The notes under the pieces are model-generated. The model was not told the origin of the DNA, made no database searches, and saw nothing but the letters and a program-made list of their open reading frames with translations. A stretch of DNA of 64,000 nt from an uncultured Flavobacteriales bacterium (lineage in GTDB: Bacteria; Bacteroidota; Bacteroidia; Flavobacteriales; Crocinitomicaceae), in the NCBI GenBank assembly GCA_946479285.1, contig CAMLFH010000005.1, positions 1 through 64,000 on the forward strand. Reading direction: 5' to 3'. This document shows, in pieces, positions 1 through 6,521 of this stretch. A program made the translations under genes and the position numbers. Each line of letters opens with the position of its first letter. Position 1 is the stretch's first letter.

Positions 1-1
1 T

Positions 2-1135
2 ATCCATATTCCGTTTTGTGCCCAAAAATGCAGTTACTGCGATTTTCATTTTTCGACCAATCATGCTCACAAGGAAAAAATGGTGGTGGCATTGTGCAAA
101 GAAATAGCCATGCGGTCGGGTAGTTGGAGCAATGAATCTATTGGAACTATTTATTTCGGTGGAGGAACGCCAAGTGTCTTAACAGCAGAGCAAATCCGGC
201 AATTGGTTCAGCAGGTTAAATCCAATTATCAGGTTGTTGATTCCGTTGAAATTACTTTGGAATGTAATCCGGATGACTGCTCTTTGGAAAATCTGGAGAA
301 CTGGAAGAAATTGGGTGTAAACCGTTTAAGTATTGGAATCCAGTCGTTCCGGGATGAGCAATTGCTTTGGATGAACAGGAGCCATCAGTCGGCAGATAGT
401 TTAGCCGCAGTGAAAAATGCCAAAGAAGTAGGATTTGACGAATTAAGCCTGGATTTGATGTATGGCTTGCCAAATATGAGTATCGAAGAGTGGAAAGAGC
501 AGCTGGACCAGCTAATTGCGTTGAACCCGGAACACATCTCTGCTTATTGTCTTACTGTTGAACAAAAGACGGCCTTATACAAACTGGTAAAAGATGGAAA
601 ACTTCAGGTTTCTTCCAATGAACAGCAATCCGAACAGTTTGAGCTTTTGGTTGAAACCCTGAAAAATGCCGGATACGAGCAATACGAGATTTCGAATTTT
701 GCCCGGAATGAACATTATTCCAAACACAATACTTCTTATTGGCTGGGGTCAAAATATGTTGGAATCGGCCCGTCGGCACATGGTTATAATGGAAAGGAGC
801 GTTATTGGAACCAGGCAAATAATGCATTCTATCTAAAAGAACTGGAGAATGACCGTCTGCCTGAAACGATTGAAGAACTTTCACCATTCGACCGTTTCAA
901 TGAAACCCTGATGATCGGTCTGCGCACAAAATGGGGCGCTTCGAAACACCTGCTTTTTGAGCATGTAAAACCCGATGAAGCATGGTTTCAACTGGTAAAA
1001 GATTACGAAGAACAAAACTTACTTATCCAAACTGAAGAGAAACTAATTTTAACGCCGGCAGGGAGGTTGTTGGCTGATCGAATTGCTTCAGACCTGTTTA
1101 TAATTGACACTTCGGCTCCGATCAGTGTCCTTTAA
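2..1135 (+). CDS. hemW: HemW-type radical SAM protein, 5' end outside window
   Basis: The reading frame is open from base 2 and its start codon lies upstream of the window. Bases 17-40 encode the radical SAM cluster motif CAQKCSYC inside the HemW-typical context HIPFC...CDF, followed by the GGGTPS motif about 30 residues later. HemW is related to oxygen-independent coproporphyrinogen oxidase HemN but works as a haem chaperone in most bacteria. The visible 377 codons are close to full family length, so only a few N-terminal residues are missing. The ATG at base 80 is not the true start because it would remove the iron-sulfur ligands. The gene converges on a glycosyltransferase gene and ends just before a shared hairpin. 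The HemW versus HemN assignment rests on overall similarity and is fairly secure. Confidence 0.93.
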   Translation: MHIPFCAQKCSYCDFHFSTNHAHKEKMVVALCKEIAMRSGSWSNESIGTIYFGGGTPSVLTAEQIRQLVQQVKSNYQVVDSVEITLECNPDDCSLENLENWKKLGVNRLSIGIQSFRDEQLLWMNRSHQSADSLAAVKNAKEVGFDELSLDLMYGLPNMSIEEWKEQLDQLIALNPEHISAYCLTVEQKTALYKLVKDGKLQVSSNEQQSEQFELLVETLKNAGYEQYEISNFARNEHYSKHNTSYWLGSKYVGIGPSAHGYNGKERYWNQANNAFYLKELENDRLPETIEELSPFDRFNETLMIGLRTKWGASKHLLFEHVKPDEAWFQLVKDYEEQNLLIQTEEKLILTPAGRLLADRIASDLFIIDTSAPISVL

Positions 1136-1159
1136 ATAGTTTAGTTGCAGAGAAATCGG

Positions 1160-1191
1160 AAAGGTGACTGAGCGGAGTCGAAGTCACTTTT
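1160..1191. terminator. Hairpin with TGAGCGGAGTCGA loop between convergent genes
   Basis: Ten-base arms (1160-1169 and 1182-1191, one G-T pair) enclose the loop GAGCGGAGTCGA. The hairpin covers the stop codon of the minus-strand glycosyltransferase and lies 24 bases after hemW, so it can end transcription from both sides. The loop and its flanks resemble a short interspersed element that I recognise from many Bacteroidota genomes; that identity is from memory. Confidence 0.6.
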
Positions 1192-1963
1192 CTAGTGTTT
1201 CCAATCCAAACTGACAACGAAAATCTTCTCTTGCCTTCCTTTCCGCAAAAAGCTCTTTACTAACCTTAACAAGCTCTTCGCGATTCGGTCGGTCGTGGAA
1301 TAAATGATATTGGATGGTTTTGTAGCGGGTAGAAAAGGGAACCATTCCGGCTTTTCTCGCTCTGAATTCGATATCCGTATCTTCTCCAAAACCGGGAGTG
1401 ACGTAGGTTTCATCAAAACCATTGATCTTGATTAAATCCGCTTTGTGCCAGCCCATATTACACCCGAGCAATGGCACAATCTTGCGTTGTAAAAGACTCC
1501 ACAATGGAAAACTTTCTTCTACGCTGGTACTTTTATTTTTGATCATTTCGATATAACCGGGAACCGTTTTTTCTCCGCTGCGGATTTTACGTGAAGTCTC
1601 TGCATCCAGGTTTACCCGGCGTGAAATGCAAAATCTGCCCTGTTGGATGTAACGAACATATTCTTTGACAAAACGCCGATGAAGTACACAATCTCCGTCA
1701 ATAAAGATCAAACGCTCACTTTTCGATGCGAGAATTGCCTTGTTGAGCATTTTCGTCTTCAAAAAGCCCTGGTCCGGTTGCTGTAAATGCGTAATGGAAA
1801 TGGTTTTGTTGAATTTTTGAATCAATTCATCAAAACAGGCATCGTCGCAATCCTGTGAAATAATGACTTCAAAATCTTTTTCTTTTTGTAAAGCAACACT
1901 CCGGAGAACAGCATCCAATGCACTGACATCTTTGTAAACGGAAATAATAAGAGTTGCTTTCAC
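1184..1963 (-). CDS. Family 2 glycosyltransferase
   Basis: A GT-A fold glycosyltransferase of about 260 residues, predicted to be cytoplasmic. The N-terminus KATLIISVYKD is the nucleotide-binding strand, FIDGDC carries the metal-binding DXD-type motif, and the C-terminal half (GCNMGWHKADLIKINGFDE, then GEDTDIEFR) matches the galactosyltransferase-like C-terminal region of family 2 enzymes. Donor and acceptor sugars cannot be read from sequence. I chose the GTG at 1963 over the ATG at 1987 because the promoter-like box TATCTTTG at 1975-1968 lies between them, four bases before the GTG. The gene is divergent from the amidase gene and stands alone rather than in a polysaccharide cluster. Confidence 0.85.
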   Translation of the reverse strand: MKATLIISVYKDVSALDAVLRSVALQKEKDFEVIISQDCDDACFDELIQKFNKTISITHLQQPDQGFLKTKMLNKAILASKSERLIFIDGDCVLHRRFVKEYVRYIQQGRFCISRRVNLDAETSRKIRSGEKTVPGYIEMIKNKSTSVEESFPLWSLLQRKIVPLLGCNMGWHKADLIKINGFDETYVTPGFGEDTDIEFRARKAGMVPFSTRYKTIQYHLFHDRPNREELVKVSKELFAERKAREDFRCQFGLETLEK

Positions 1964-1967
1964 GGCG

Positions 1968-1975
1968 CAAAGATA
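1968..1975 (-). promoter_or_regulatory. -7 box TATCTTTG, glycosyltransferase gene
   Basis: A perfect match to the Bacteroidota -7 consensus TAnnTTTG on the minus strand, with four bases between the box and the GTG start. Transcription would begin at or next to the start codon, so the mRNA is predicted to be leaderless. No clear -33 TTG is visible. Confidence 0.5.
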
Positions 1976-2039
1976 GAAAATTAACATTTACTATTTAGTA
2001 ACCTTTTGGAATAGTTATGGAAGGAATTGGAATGCCACC

Positions 2040-2047
2040 TAAATTTG
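2040..2047 (+). promoter_or_regulatory. -7 box TAAATTTG, amidase gene
   Basis: A TAnnTTTG match four bases before the ATG at 2052. It predicts a leaderless transcript. The divergent box for the glycosyltransferase gene lies about 65 bases away. No -33 TTG is seen at the usual distance. Confidence 0.5.
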
Positions 2048-2051
2048 CAGG

Positions 2052-2978
2052 ATGCAGTTAGTTTACACCTTATTGGTTTTTAGTGTGCTTTCCTTCGCGT
2101 CTTTCGGTCAGGGAATCACGATTTTGATCGATCCGGGGCATGGAGGTTCTGATCCCGGTCATGAGGCTGCGGATAAGAATTTACTGCCTGAAAAAGACCT
2201 CACGCTGAAAATTGCTTTGAAATTTGGTGCCTATCTTTCCGAAAGATTGGAGAATGTGACGGTTTTGTATACGCGTACAGACGATCGTTATCCGACCCTG
2301 GATGAACGCGTAAATATGGCTAATTCGAAGAAAGTAGATTATTTTATTTCGGTGCACATAAATGGCAGTCCGAATACGAGTATCAAAGGAACAGAAACGC
2401 ATGTGCATTCGATGAGTTCCAAAAAGTCCGTGAAACTGGCAAAGGCATTTGAAAACGAATTCAAAACAAGGGCAGGACGAAAATCCAGGGGAGTCAAAGA
2501 TTCGGACGACAGGGAGCATTCGCTGCAGGTTTTGAAATTTACCGAAATGACCAGTGTTTTGGTAGAATGCGGATTCATGACCAATGTTTCGGAGGCGAAT
2601 TATTTGAATACTGCAGAAGGTCAGGATGTCATCGCATCTGCCTTATTTCGTGCCATGAGAGGACATCTGCAGGAAACACATCCCACTATTTCCTTCACTA
2701 AAAAAGCAGTAAAAACAGGTAACGATTCCAATGTGGCGGCGGCTGCCGATAAAAGTTACAGTGTTCAGATAATGAGTTCGAAAGAATGGCTAGATACCGA
2801 AAAAGGAGGGTTTAAAAATCTGAAGCATGTTGTAAGCCGCTCACAGGTTTCACAAACCGGCTATCGATACAAGTACTTTTCCGGTACTTTTTCTTCCAAA
2901 TCAGAGGCCGAAGCTTACTGTAACGAGGTGAAAAAGAATGGCTTCCCCGATTCAATCGTGGTAGAAAGAAAGAATTAG
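2052..2978 (+). CDS. N-acetylmuramoyl-L-alanine amidase with C-terminal SPOR-like domain
   Basis: A zinc amidase (Amidase_3/AmiC type) that cuts the bond between N-acetylmuramic acid and the stem peptide of peptidoglycan, usually during daughter-cell separation. The first 19 residues form a signal peptide ending near FGQ. The catalytic domain follows: ILIDPGHGGSDPGH holds the first zinc histidine, SVHINGS the second zinc-binding region, and VLVECGFMTN the catalytic glutamate. Residues about 230-308 look like a SPOR-type fold (YSVQIMSS at its start), which binds denuded glycan at the septum. At 308 residues it is typical of Bacteroidota amidases. It has its own promoter and is followed by ssb, which also has its own. 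Confidence 0.9.
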   Translation: MQLVYTLLVFSVLSFASFGQGITILIDPGHGGSDPGHEAADKNLLPEKDLTLKIALKFGAYLSERLENVTVLYTRTDDRYPTLDERVNMANSKKVDYFISVHINGSPNTSIKGTETHVHSMSSKKSVKLAKAFENEFKTRAGRKSRGVKDSDDREHSLQVLKFTEMTSVLVECGFMTNVSEANYLNTAEGQDVIASALFRAMRGHLQETHPTISFTKKAVKTGNDSNVAAAADKSYSVQIMSSKEWLDTEKGGFKNLKHVVSRSQVSQTGYRYKYFSGTFSSKSEAEAYCNEVKKNGFPDSIVVERKN

Positions 2979-2990
2979 CCTGAAATGTAT

Positions 2991-2998
2991 TACTTTTG
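2991..2998 (+). promoter_or_regulatory. -7 box TACTTTTG, ssb
   Basis: A TAnnTTTG match 47 bases before the ssb ATG, so this gene has a leader of about 40 bases, unlike its leaderless neighbours. No convincing -33 TTG is visible. Confidence 0.4.
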
Positions 2999-3045
2999 TT
3001 GGGGAACACACTTCCAAATACATTTAATTTACCAGCAATAAGAAT

Positions 3046-3498
3046 ATGGCAACTGTTTTTGAAACACGCTTAATTGGAAATATTGGAAAAGACGCCGTTG
3101 TCAAACAAATGGAGCGCGGTGTTATTGCAGTAAACTTTCCGGTTGCGCACAATAAGAATTGGCGCGATAAGCGTACAGGAGAAGCGAGAACCAAAACGAC
3201 TTGGGTAAATTGCACCATTTGGAAGAAAGAGGGGGCAAACATGCGCATCCTGGATTTTTTAAAGAAAGGAGCTTTGGTTGAATTAGTAGGAACTCCATTC
3301 GCGAAATCCTTTTCCCAGGAAGATGGTTCTTCCCGATCAGAAATCCGATTAAATGTATCCAGAACAAATATTTTAAGACCAGCAAAATGTGAAGAAGATC
3401 TTCCGTTCGACATGATTGACGACAACGAATCACCATGTGAAGAAGAAGGTTGCGATGCAGGTTTGGACGATTTCACACTGAGTGAAGAGGATTTTTAG
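3046..3498 (+). CDS. ssb: Single-stranded DNA-binding protein
   Basis: An OB-fold SSB of 150 residues that coats single-stranded DNA in replication, repair and recombination. The OB core runs from ATVFETRLIGNIGKDAV to about residue 110, including TWVNCTIWKK and the final strand LNVSRTNILRP. The tail (from about 112) is short and acidic. Its tip reads DFTLSEEDF instead of the usual DDDIPF-like ending that recruits partner proteins, though it keeps acidic residues and a terminal phenylalanine. It may be a second, specialised SSB rather than the main replicative one; the window cannot settle that. It is followed by the tRNA-Asn gene in the same direction. Confidence 0.92.
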   Translation: MATVFETRLIGNIGKDAVVKQMERGVIAVNFPVAHNKNWRDKRTGEARTKTTWVNCTIWKKEGANMRILDFLKKGALVELVGTPFAKSFSQEDGSSRSEIRLNVSRTNILRPAKCEEDLPFDMIDDNESPCEEEGCDAGLDDFTLSEEDF

Positions 3499-3564
3499 TA
3501 TTGAAACTCAGGCTAGTACTGGATTTGATTAAAAAAAGTTTCATTTTTTTTCGCAGAATTTGTG

Positions 3565-3591
3565 TTGAAAACAAATCTTTAGCTATATTTG
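3565..3591 (+). promoter_or_regulatory. tRNA-Asn promoter (TTG-N16-TATATTTG)
   Basis: A -33 TTG at 3565-3567 and a -7 box TATATTTG at 3584-3591, spaced by 16 bases, 17 bases before the mature tRNA. One of the clearest two-part Bacteroidota promoters in the window. Confidence 0.7.
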
Positions 3592-3608
3592 CAACCGCGA
3601 AACCAGAT

Positions 3609-3682
3609 TCCTTCTTAGCTCAGCTGGTTAGAGCATCTGACTGTTAATCAGAGGGTCGCTGGTTCGAGTCCAGCAGAGGGAG
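3609..3682 (+). tRNA. tRNA-Asn (anticodon GTT)
   Basis: A 74-nt cloverleaf. The acceptor stem TCCTTCT pairs with AGAGGGA (one G-T). The anticodon stem TCTGA/TCAGA holds the loop CTGTTAA with anticodon GTT, and the T stem GCTGG/CCAGC holds TTCGAGT. The discriminator is G and CCA is not fully encoded. Its 3' end is repeated twice downstream, which marks it as the target of an insertion. Confidence 0.97.
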
Positions 3683-3683
3683 C

Positions 3684-3720
3684 AAAAAAAAGTCCGATGG
3701 AAACATCGGACTTTTTATTT
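3684..3720 (+). terminator. Intrinsic terminator after tRNA-Asn
   Basis: Stem AAGTCCGATG/CATCGGACTT with a GAAA tetraloop at 3700-3703, followed by a T-rich run. A degenerate version of this hairpin recurs at 5195-5222 after the second tRNA remnant. Confidence 0.85.
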
Positions 3721-3723
3721 TAT

Positions 3724-4032
3724 ATGACCTATTACATTTACATTATTCACTCTCTGAGCATCAACCGTTATTATATCGGCTATTCATCCAATCCCTGGAA
3801 TCGTTTGGAGCAACATTTAACTAATTCCGGAGAGAAATATACTGGTCAAACTAATGATTGGAATCTGAAAGCAGTTTTTGAAGTTTCTCAGAACGAATCC
3901 GAAGCAATTCAAATAGAACGTTTTATTAAAAAGCAGAAATCCCGAAATCTGATCGAACAATTATGCAATCCGGATTTTATACCGGTGGGAAATTTAGCTC
4001 AGCTGGTTAGAGTCCCGCACGTGCGGGATTAA
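3724..4032 (+). CDS. Small GIY-YIG endonuclease, C-terminus read from a tRNA fragment
   Basis: A single-domain GIY-YIG nuclease of 102 residues. Its motifs are YIYII (GIY), YYIGYS (YIG), the catalytic arginine in NRLEQHL and the catalytic glutamate in IQIERFIKK. Proteins of this size are common next to tRNA genes in Bacteroidota; their role is unproven, and a DNA-cutting, homing-like function is inference. I chose the ATG at 3724 because the ATG at 3697 lies within the tRNA terminator hairpin. The last twelve residues, LAQLVRVPHVRD, are translated from a copy of the tRNA-Asn D-arm region followed by a 16-base palindrome, so the 3' end of this gene is itself a tRNA remnant. Confidence 0.85.
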   Translation: MTYYIYIIHSLSINRYYIGYSSNPWNRLEQHLTNSGEKYTGQTNDWNLKAVFEVSQNESEAIQIERFIKKQKSRNLIEQLCNPDFIPVGNLAQLVRVPHVRD

Positions 4033-4043
4033 TCAGAGGGAGC
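3994..4043 (+). repeat. Rearranged tRNA-Asn fragment with inserted palindrome
   Basis: Bases 3994-4012 match 19 bases of the tRNA-Asn 5' half. A perfect 16-base palindrome, TCCCGCACGTGCGGGA, follows at 4013-4028. Bases 4029-4040 then resume the tRNA at TTAATCAGAGGG, and the sequence jumps straight to the tRNA end AGC. The T arm is missing, as expected from recombination between the two CAGAGGG copies inside the tRNA. It cannot fold into a working tRNA. Confidence 0.8.
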
Positions 4044-4207
4044 AAAAGTAAAAAGCATTTGACGAAAGTTAAATACTCTTTTCATAGCGAGAGGAGAATA
4101 AATGATCAATCCCAAATCATGGAACTATACTGAATTTGAATTCAATAACGTTTCCTTACACCATTCATAAGAGTAAAACTCCAAATGTAGCTGCAAAGAA
4201 ATATTCT

Positions 4208-4215
4208 TATTTTTG
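4208..4215 (+). promoter_or_regulatory. -7 box TATTTTTG upstream of unknown gene
   Basis: A TAnnTTTG match 36 bases before the ATG at 4252, suggesting that the two unknown genes in the insertion are expressed from their own promoter. No -33 TTG is obvious. Confidence 0.35.
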
Positions 4216-4251
4216 AGATGAATCGTCAAGTATCTAAAATTTGAAAGAATC

Positions 4252-4710
4252 ATGGGGAATCCATTTTTTACAACTAAGAACTGGCTCTTACTGACAGATT
4301 CTGCCGTTGCGGGAAAATCAATTCAGGACTTCCAGCCCGCGAATCCTGATTCGCCGCATTCTGTTTGGGGGATTTTGAGAGAAGGTCCGGTTTATGAGAA
4401 GATTATCCCGATTTTCGATTCATCCATTCGAAATATAATTGAGACAGAAGAGGAACTGGATGATATTCCGCTTTCGCCAGAAGAACGGTTTGCATTACTC
4501 CAAAGCCTGAAATCGGAAATCAATCATTACTTGGAAAATCGCCCGGAGCCGATTGATGGTTATCATTTGGAATTAGAAGATAAAACTATTTTGATTGATT
4601 TAAGAAATAATCCGACTTGGAACAGACCATTGGGTTCATTGATCCGATTGTATGAAATCTTACGAAATGCGTATGAGAAACAACAGCCGATTTACCTAAA
4701 TACGAATTAA
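4252..4710 (+). CDS. Hypothetical protein in tRNA-Asn insertion
   Basis: A 152-residue protein that I do not recognise. It has no signal peptide, membrane segment or known catalytic motif. The middle is acidic (TEEELDDIPLSPEERF) and predicted helical, and the C-terminal half alternates short strands and helices (KTILIDLRNNPTWNRP). Base composition and codon use look like the host's. It is followed after 42 bases by another unknown gene on the same strand, and both lie between two remnants of tRNA-Asn, so they may be cargo of that insertion. An antitoxin, immunity or tail-end polymorphic-toxin role is possible but unsupported. Confidence 0.6.
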   Translation: MGNPFFTTKNWLLLTDSAVAGKSIQDFQPANPDSPHSVWGILREGPVYEKIIPIFDSSIRNIIETEEELDDIPLSPEERFALLQSLKSEINHYLENRPEPIDGYHLELEDKTILIDLRNNPTWNRPLGSLIRLYEILRNAYEKQQPIYLNTN

Positions 4711-4752
4711 CCGGAACACTCTTTTTTTAAAGAACCATTGAAATAATCGATA

Positions 4753-5154
4753 ATGCAGCACCTTCATTTTTGGATATACAACAAAGAACAGCAATTTGAA
4801 ACGTTTCGGGAAGGAATGGAAAAATTGCTCTTGGTTAAGGAATTACAGCACGATGTAGAAAATTATTGGGAGTATATGTTTGGACACAGCCAAAAATTTA
4901 GCTGTGATATCAATGTTTCGAGGCCAAACGAATGGCAAATGAAAGACCTGCCAAAAGAGATTCCGCTCCACGTGATTTTCTATGATTGCAATCCCTCATA
5001 CACAGATCAAATCGGAAATGAATTGAACTTCTATTTTAAATTGCCGGTTTATCAGGGGATTGTTTTCAAGATTCCGGATTCAAATTATGGTCGCCGTTTT
5101 CAAAAAATGCATACCTACAACAAGATAGATTTTTCAGGGATGCTAAAATTATAA
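4753..5154 (+). CDS. Hypothetical protein in tRNA-Asn insertion
   Basis: A 133-residue soluble protein rich in aromatic residues (HFWIYN, NYWEYMFG, NFYFKL). No family is recognised. It starts at an ATG about 40 bases after the previous gene and ends just before the second tRNA-end remnant at 5181, so it is the last gene of the insertion. The pairing with the gene at 4252 suggests a shared transcript. Similar small paired orphan genes are often immunity or antitoxin proteins, but nothing in the sequence proves that here. Confidence 0.6.
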   Translation: MQHLHFWIYNKEQQFETFREGMEKLLLVKELQHDVENYWEYMFGHSQKFSCDINVSRPNEWQMKDLPKEIPLHVIFYDCNPSYTDQIGNELNFYFKLPVYQGIVFKIPDSNYGRRFQKMHTYNKIDFSGMLKL

Positions 5155-5166
5155 GCAGTGGTGAAA

Positions 5167-5222
5167 CCCCGCTCTTGCGGAGCAGAGGGAGCTTAAAAAG
5201 TTATCGGAAATGGTGACTTTTT
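5167..5222 (+). repeat. Second tRNA-Asn 3'-end remnant with terminator hairpin
   Basis: A CCGC-TCTT-GCGG hairpin (5169-5180) is followed by the 12-base repeat of the tRNA end (5181-5192) and then by a hairpin with arms at 5195-5205 and 5212-5222 and a long T run, closely resembling the authentic tRNA terminator. The layout of GC-rich hairpin plus CAGAGGGAGC matches the remnant at 4013-4043, so both derive from the same unit. It would also stop transcription from the unknown genes upstream. Confidence 0.65.
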
Positions 5223-5271
5223 TGTTTTTTCATATCATATAAGAGTGCTAAATTTTAAGCTCCCAATTTGA

Positions 5272-5279
5272 TATCTTTG
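5272..5279 (+). promoter_or_regulatory. -7 box TATCTTTG, WYL regulator
   Basis: A TAnnTTTG match six bases before the ATG at 5286, so the transcript is predicted to be leaderless or nearly so. The box overlaps the alternative TTG start at 5268, which argues against that start. Confidence 0.5.
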
Positions 5280-5285
5280 GCTGTT

Positions 5286-6008
5286 ATGCATCAAACTGAC
5301 ATCAAAAGAATTTCCCGCATCACGGCAATCGTTACACAGCTGCAAAGCAAACGAGTGGTAACTGCTCAACAGCTTGCAAAAAAGTTTGGAGTTAGTGTGC
5401 GGACCATTTACCGGGATATAAAGGTTTTGGAACAGGCAGGTGTTCCCATTCTTGTTGAGGAAGGAAAAGGGTATATGCTGATGGAAGGTTACAGCGTTCC
5501 ACCGGTGATGTTTACGGAAGATGAAGCCAACGCATTAATTACGGCAGAACAACTCATTCTTAAAAGCACAGACAGTTCCCTGCGGAAGGAATATGCAGAT
5601 GCATTAGAGAAAATTCGTGCTGTTTTACGTTATTCCACGAAAGAAAAAACAGACTTATTATCAGGTAGAATAGCTATTAGTCCGGCAATTTCTAGAGTTT
5701 CAGAAAGTAATTCGCTTACTTTAGTTCAACGTGCGCTCACTGCTTTTCGAGGTTTGAAAATTACCTACATTTCGAAGTCTGAAGGTAAGAAGACTCAACG
5801 CGAAATAGAGCCTTTTGCCATTTATTACAGCTTAGAAGAAAGCTGGCTGTTGATTGCTTTTTGCAGATTGAGAAACGATTTTCGGATGTTCCGCCTGGAC
5901 CGGATCTCAAAAATAGAATCGCTCGACTGGACTTTTGAACCGCATAAAATGACTTTGTCCGAATACCTGAATGAAAAGCAAAAAAACTTCACCACCCCTG
6001 ACAGCTAG
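5286..6008 (+). CDS. HTH and WYL domain transcriptional regulator (YafY family)
   Basis: A 240-residue DNA-binding regulator. The N-terminal winged helix spans about residues 8-60, with the recognition region VTAQQLAKKFGVSVRTIYRDIKVLEQAGVP split here only by its natural helix-turn-helix. A WYL domain in the C-terminal half (from about 135) probably senses a ligand, often a nucleic acid or nucleotide. YafY proteins regulate diverse targets including stress and defence loci. The start at 5286 follows a promoter box. The VOC-family gene begins 55 bases downstream on the same strand, so the pair may be an operon in which the regulator controls its own partner. Confidence 0.88.
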   Translation: MHQTDIKRISRITAIVTQLQSKRVVTAQQLAKKFGVSVRTIYRDIKVLEQAGVPILVEEGKGYMLMEGYSVPPVMFTEDEANALITAEQLILKSTDSSLRKEYADALEKIRAVLRYSTKEKTDLLSGRIAISPAISRVSESNSLTLVQRALTAFRGLKITYISKSEGKKTQREIEPFAIYYSLEESWLLIAFCRLRNDFRMFRLDRISKIESLDWTFEPHKMTLSEYLNEKQKNFTTPDS

Positions 6009-6063
6009 ATGTCTTAACGCCCATCGATCTTTGCTTTAGTACTAACTTTTAAAAGCAAGAAAG

Positions 6064-6471
6064 ATGAATTTGGTTTCAATACGAATTATTACAGCCGACG
6101 TAAAAAGATTGGTTGACTTTTATGAACAGGTAACTAACCTGCGCGCTGTGCAATTCACAGAAGATTTTGCAGAAATACAATCTAAATCAGCTACCCTGGC
6201 CATTGGAAGTACTAAAACGCTCGCTTTTTTTGGAGGAGATGCGGTAGCAAAAGCAGCAAGTAATCAGACAGCAATTATTGAATTTATGGTTGCGGATGTA
6301 GATGCTGTTTTCACTAATAGTAAAGGGTTAATTCAGGCAAATCTTATCCAGGAGCCCACAACGATGCCCTGGGGAAACAGATCTTTGCTATTCCGTGATC
6401 CGGATGGGAATCTGGTAAATTTCTTCACACCGGTAAGCCCGGAAGCGATGAAGAAGTTCGAGGTAAAATAA
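6064..6471 (+). CDS. VOC superfamily (glyoxalase/dioxygenase-like) protein
   Basis: A 135-residue single-domain protein of the vicinal oxygen chelate fold. Paired beta-alpha-beta-beta-beta modules are visible, starting with VSIRIITADVKRLVDFYEQV and ending with LLFRDPDGNLVNFFTP, the typical closing strand of the family. Such proteins include glyoxalases, fosfomycin-resistance proteins, extradiol dioxygenases and metal-free binding proteins, and the substrate cannot be predicted. Histidine ligands of classical glyoxalase I are not evident, so a binding role (bleomycin-resistance-like) is plausible. It follows a WYL regulator, which may control it, and ends ten bases before a strong bidirectional hairpin. 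Confidence 0.8.
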   Translation: MNLVSIRIITADVKRLVDFYEQVTNLRAVQFTEDFAEIQSKSATLAIGSTKTLAFFGGDAVAKAASNQTAIIEFMVADVDAVFTNSKGLIQANLIQEPTTMPWGNRSLLFRDPDGNLVNFFTPVSPEAMKKFEVK

Positions 6472-6481
6472 AATATCAGTA

Positions 6482-6517
6482 AGCAGGGGCGCCCGTTGTA
6501 GTGGGTTCGCCCCTGCT
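6482..6517. repeat. AGGGGCG palindromic repeat, copy 1, and bidirectional terminator
   Basis: Arms AGCAGGGGCG and CGCCCCTGCT (ten perfect pairs) enclose a 16-base insert with a small inner CCC/GGG pairing. The hairpin lies between convergent genes ending at 6471 and 6522. Two other hairpins in the window (28297-28330 and 47719-47746) share the AGGGGCG core with different centres. Confidence 0.6.
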
Positions 6518-6521
6518 AATT

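Larger units (their letters stand above)
3684..5192. mobile_element. Candidate tRNA-Asn-targeted insertion with GIY-YIG nuclease
   Basis: The 12-base end of tRNA-Asn plus the next base (3672-3683, AGCAGAGGGAGC) is repeated exactly at 5181-5192, where a tRNA-type terminator hairpin again follows. A third copy of ten bases lies at 4034-4043 inside a rearranged tRNA fragment. Between the outer copies lie a GIY-YIG nuclease gene and two unknown genes. Duplication of a tRNA 3' end is the classic footprint of integration. There is no integrase, so the GIY-YIG protein is the only visible mobility candidate. The boundaries are inferred from the repeats. Confidence 0.55.

Noticed and set aside
80..1135. 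hemW starting at the ATG at position 80
   Set aside because: This start would remove the CAQKCSYC cluster ligands encoded at 17-40, so the gene is simply cut by the window edge.
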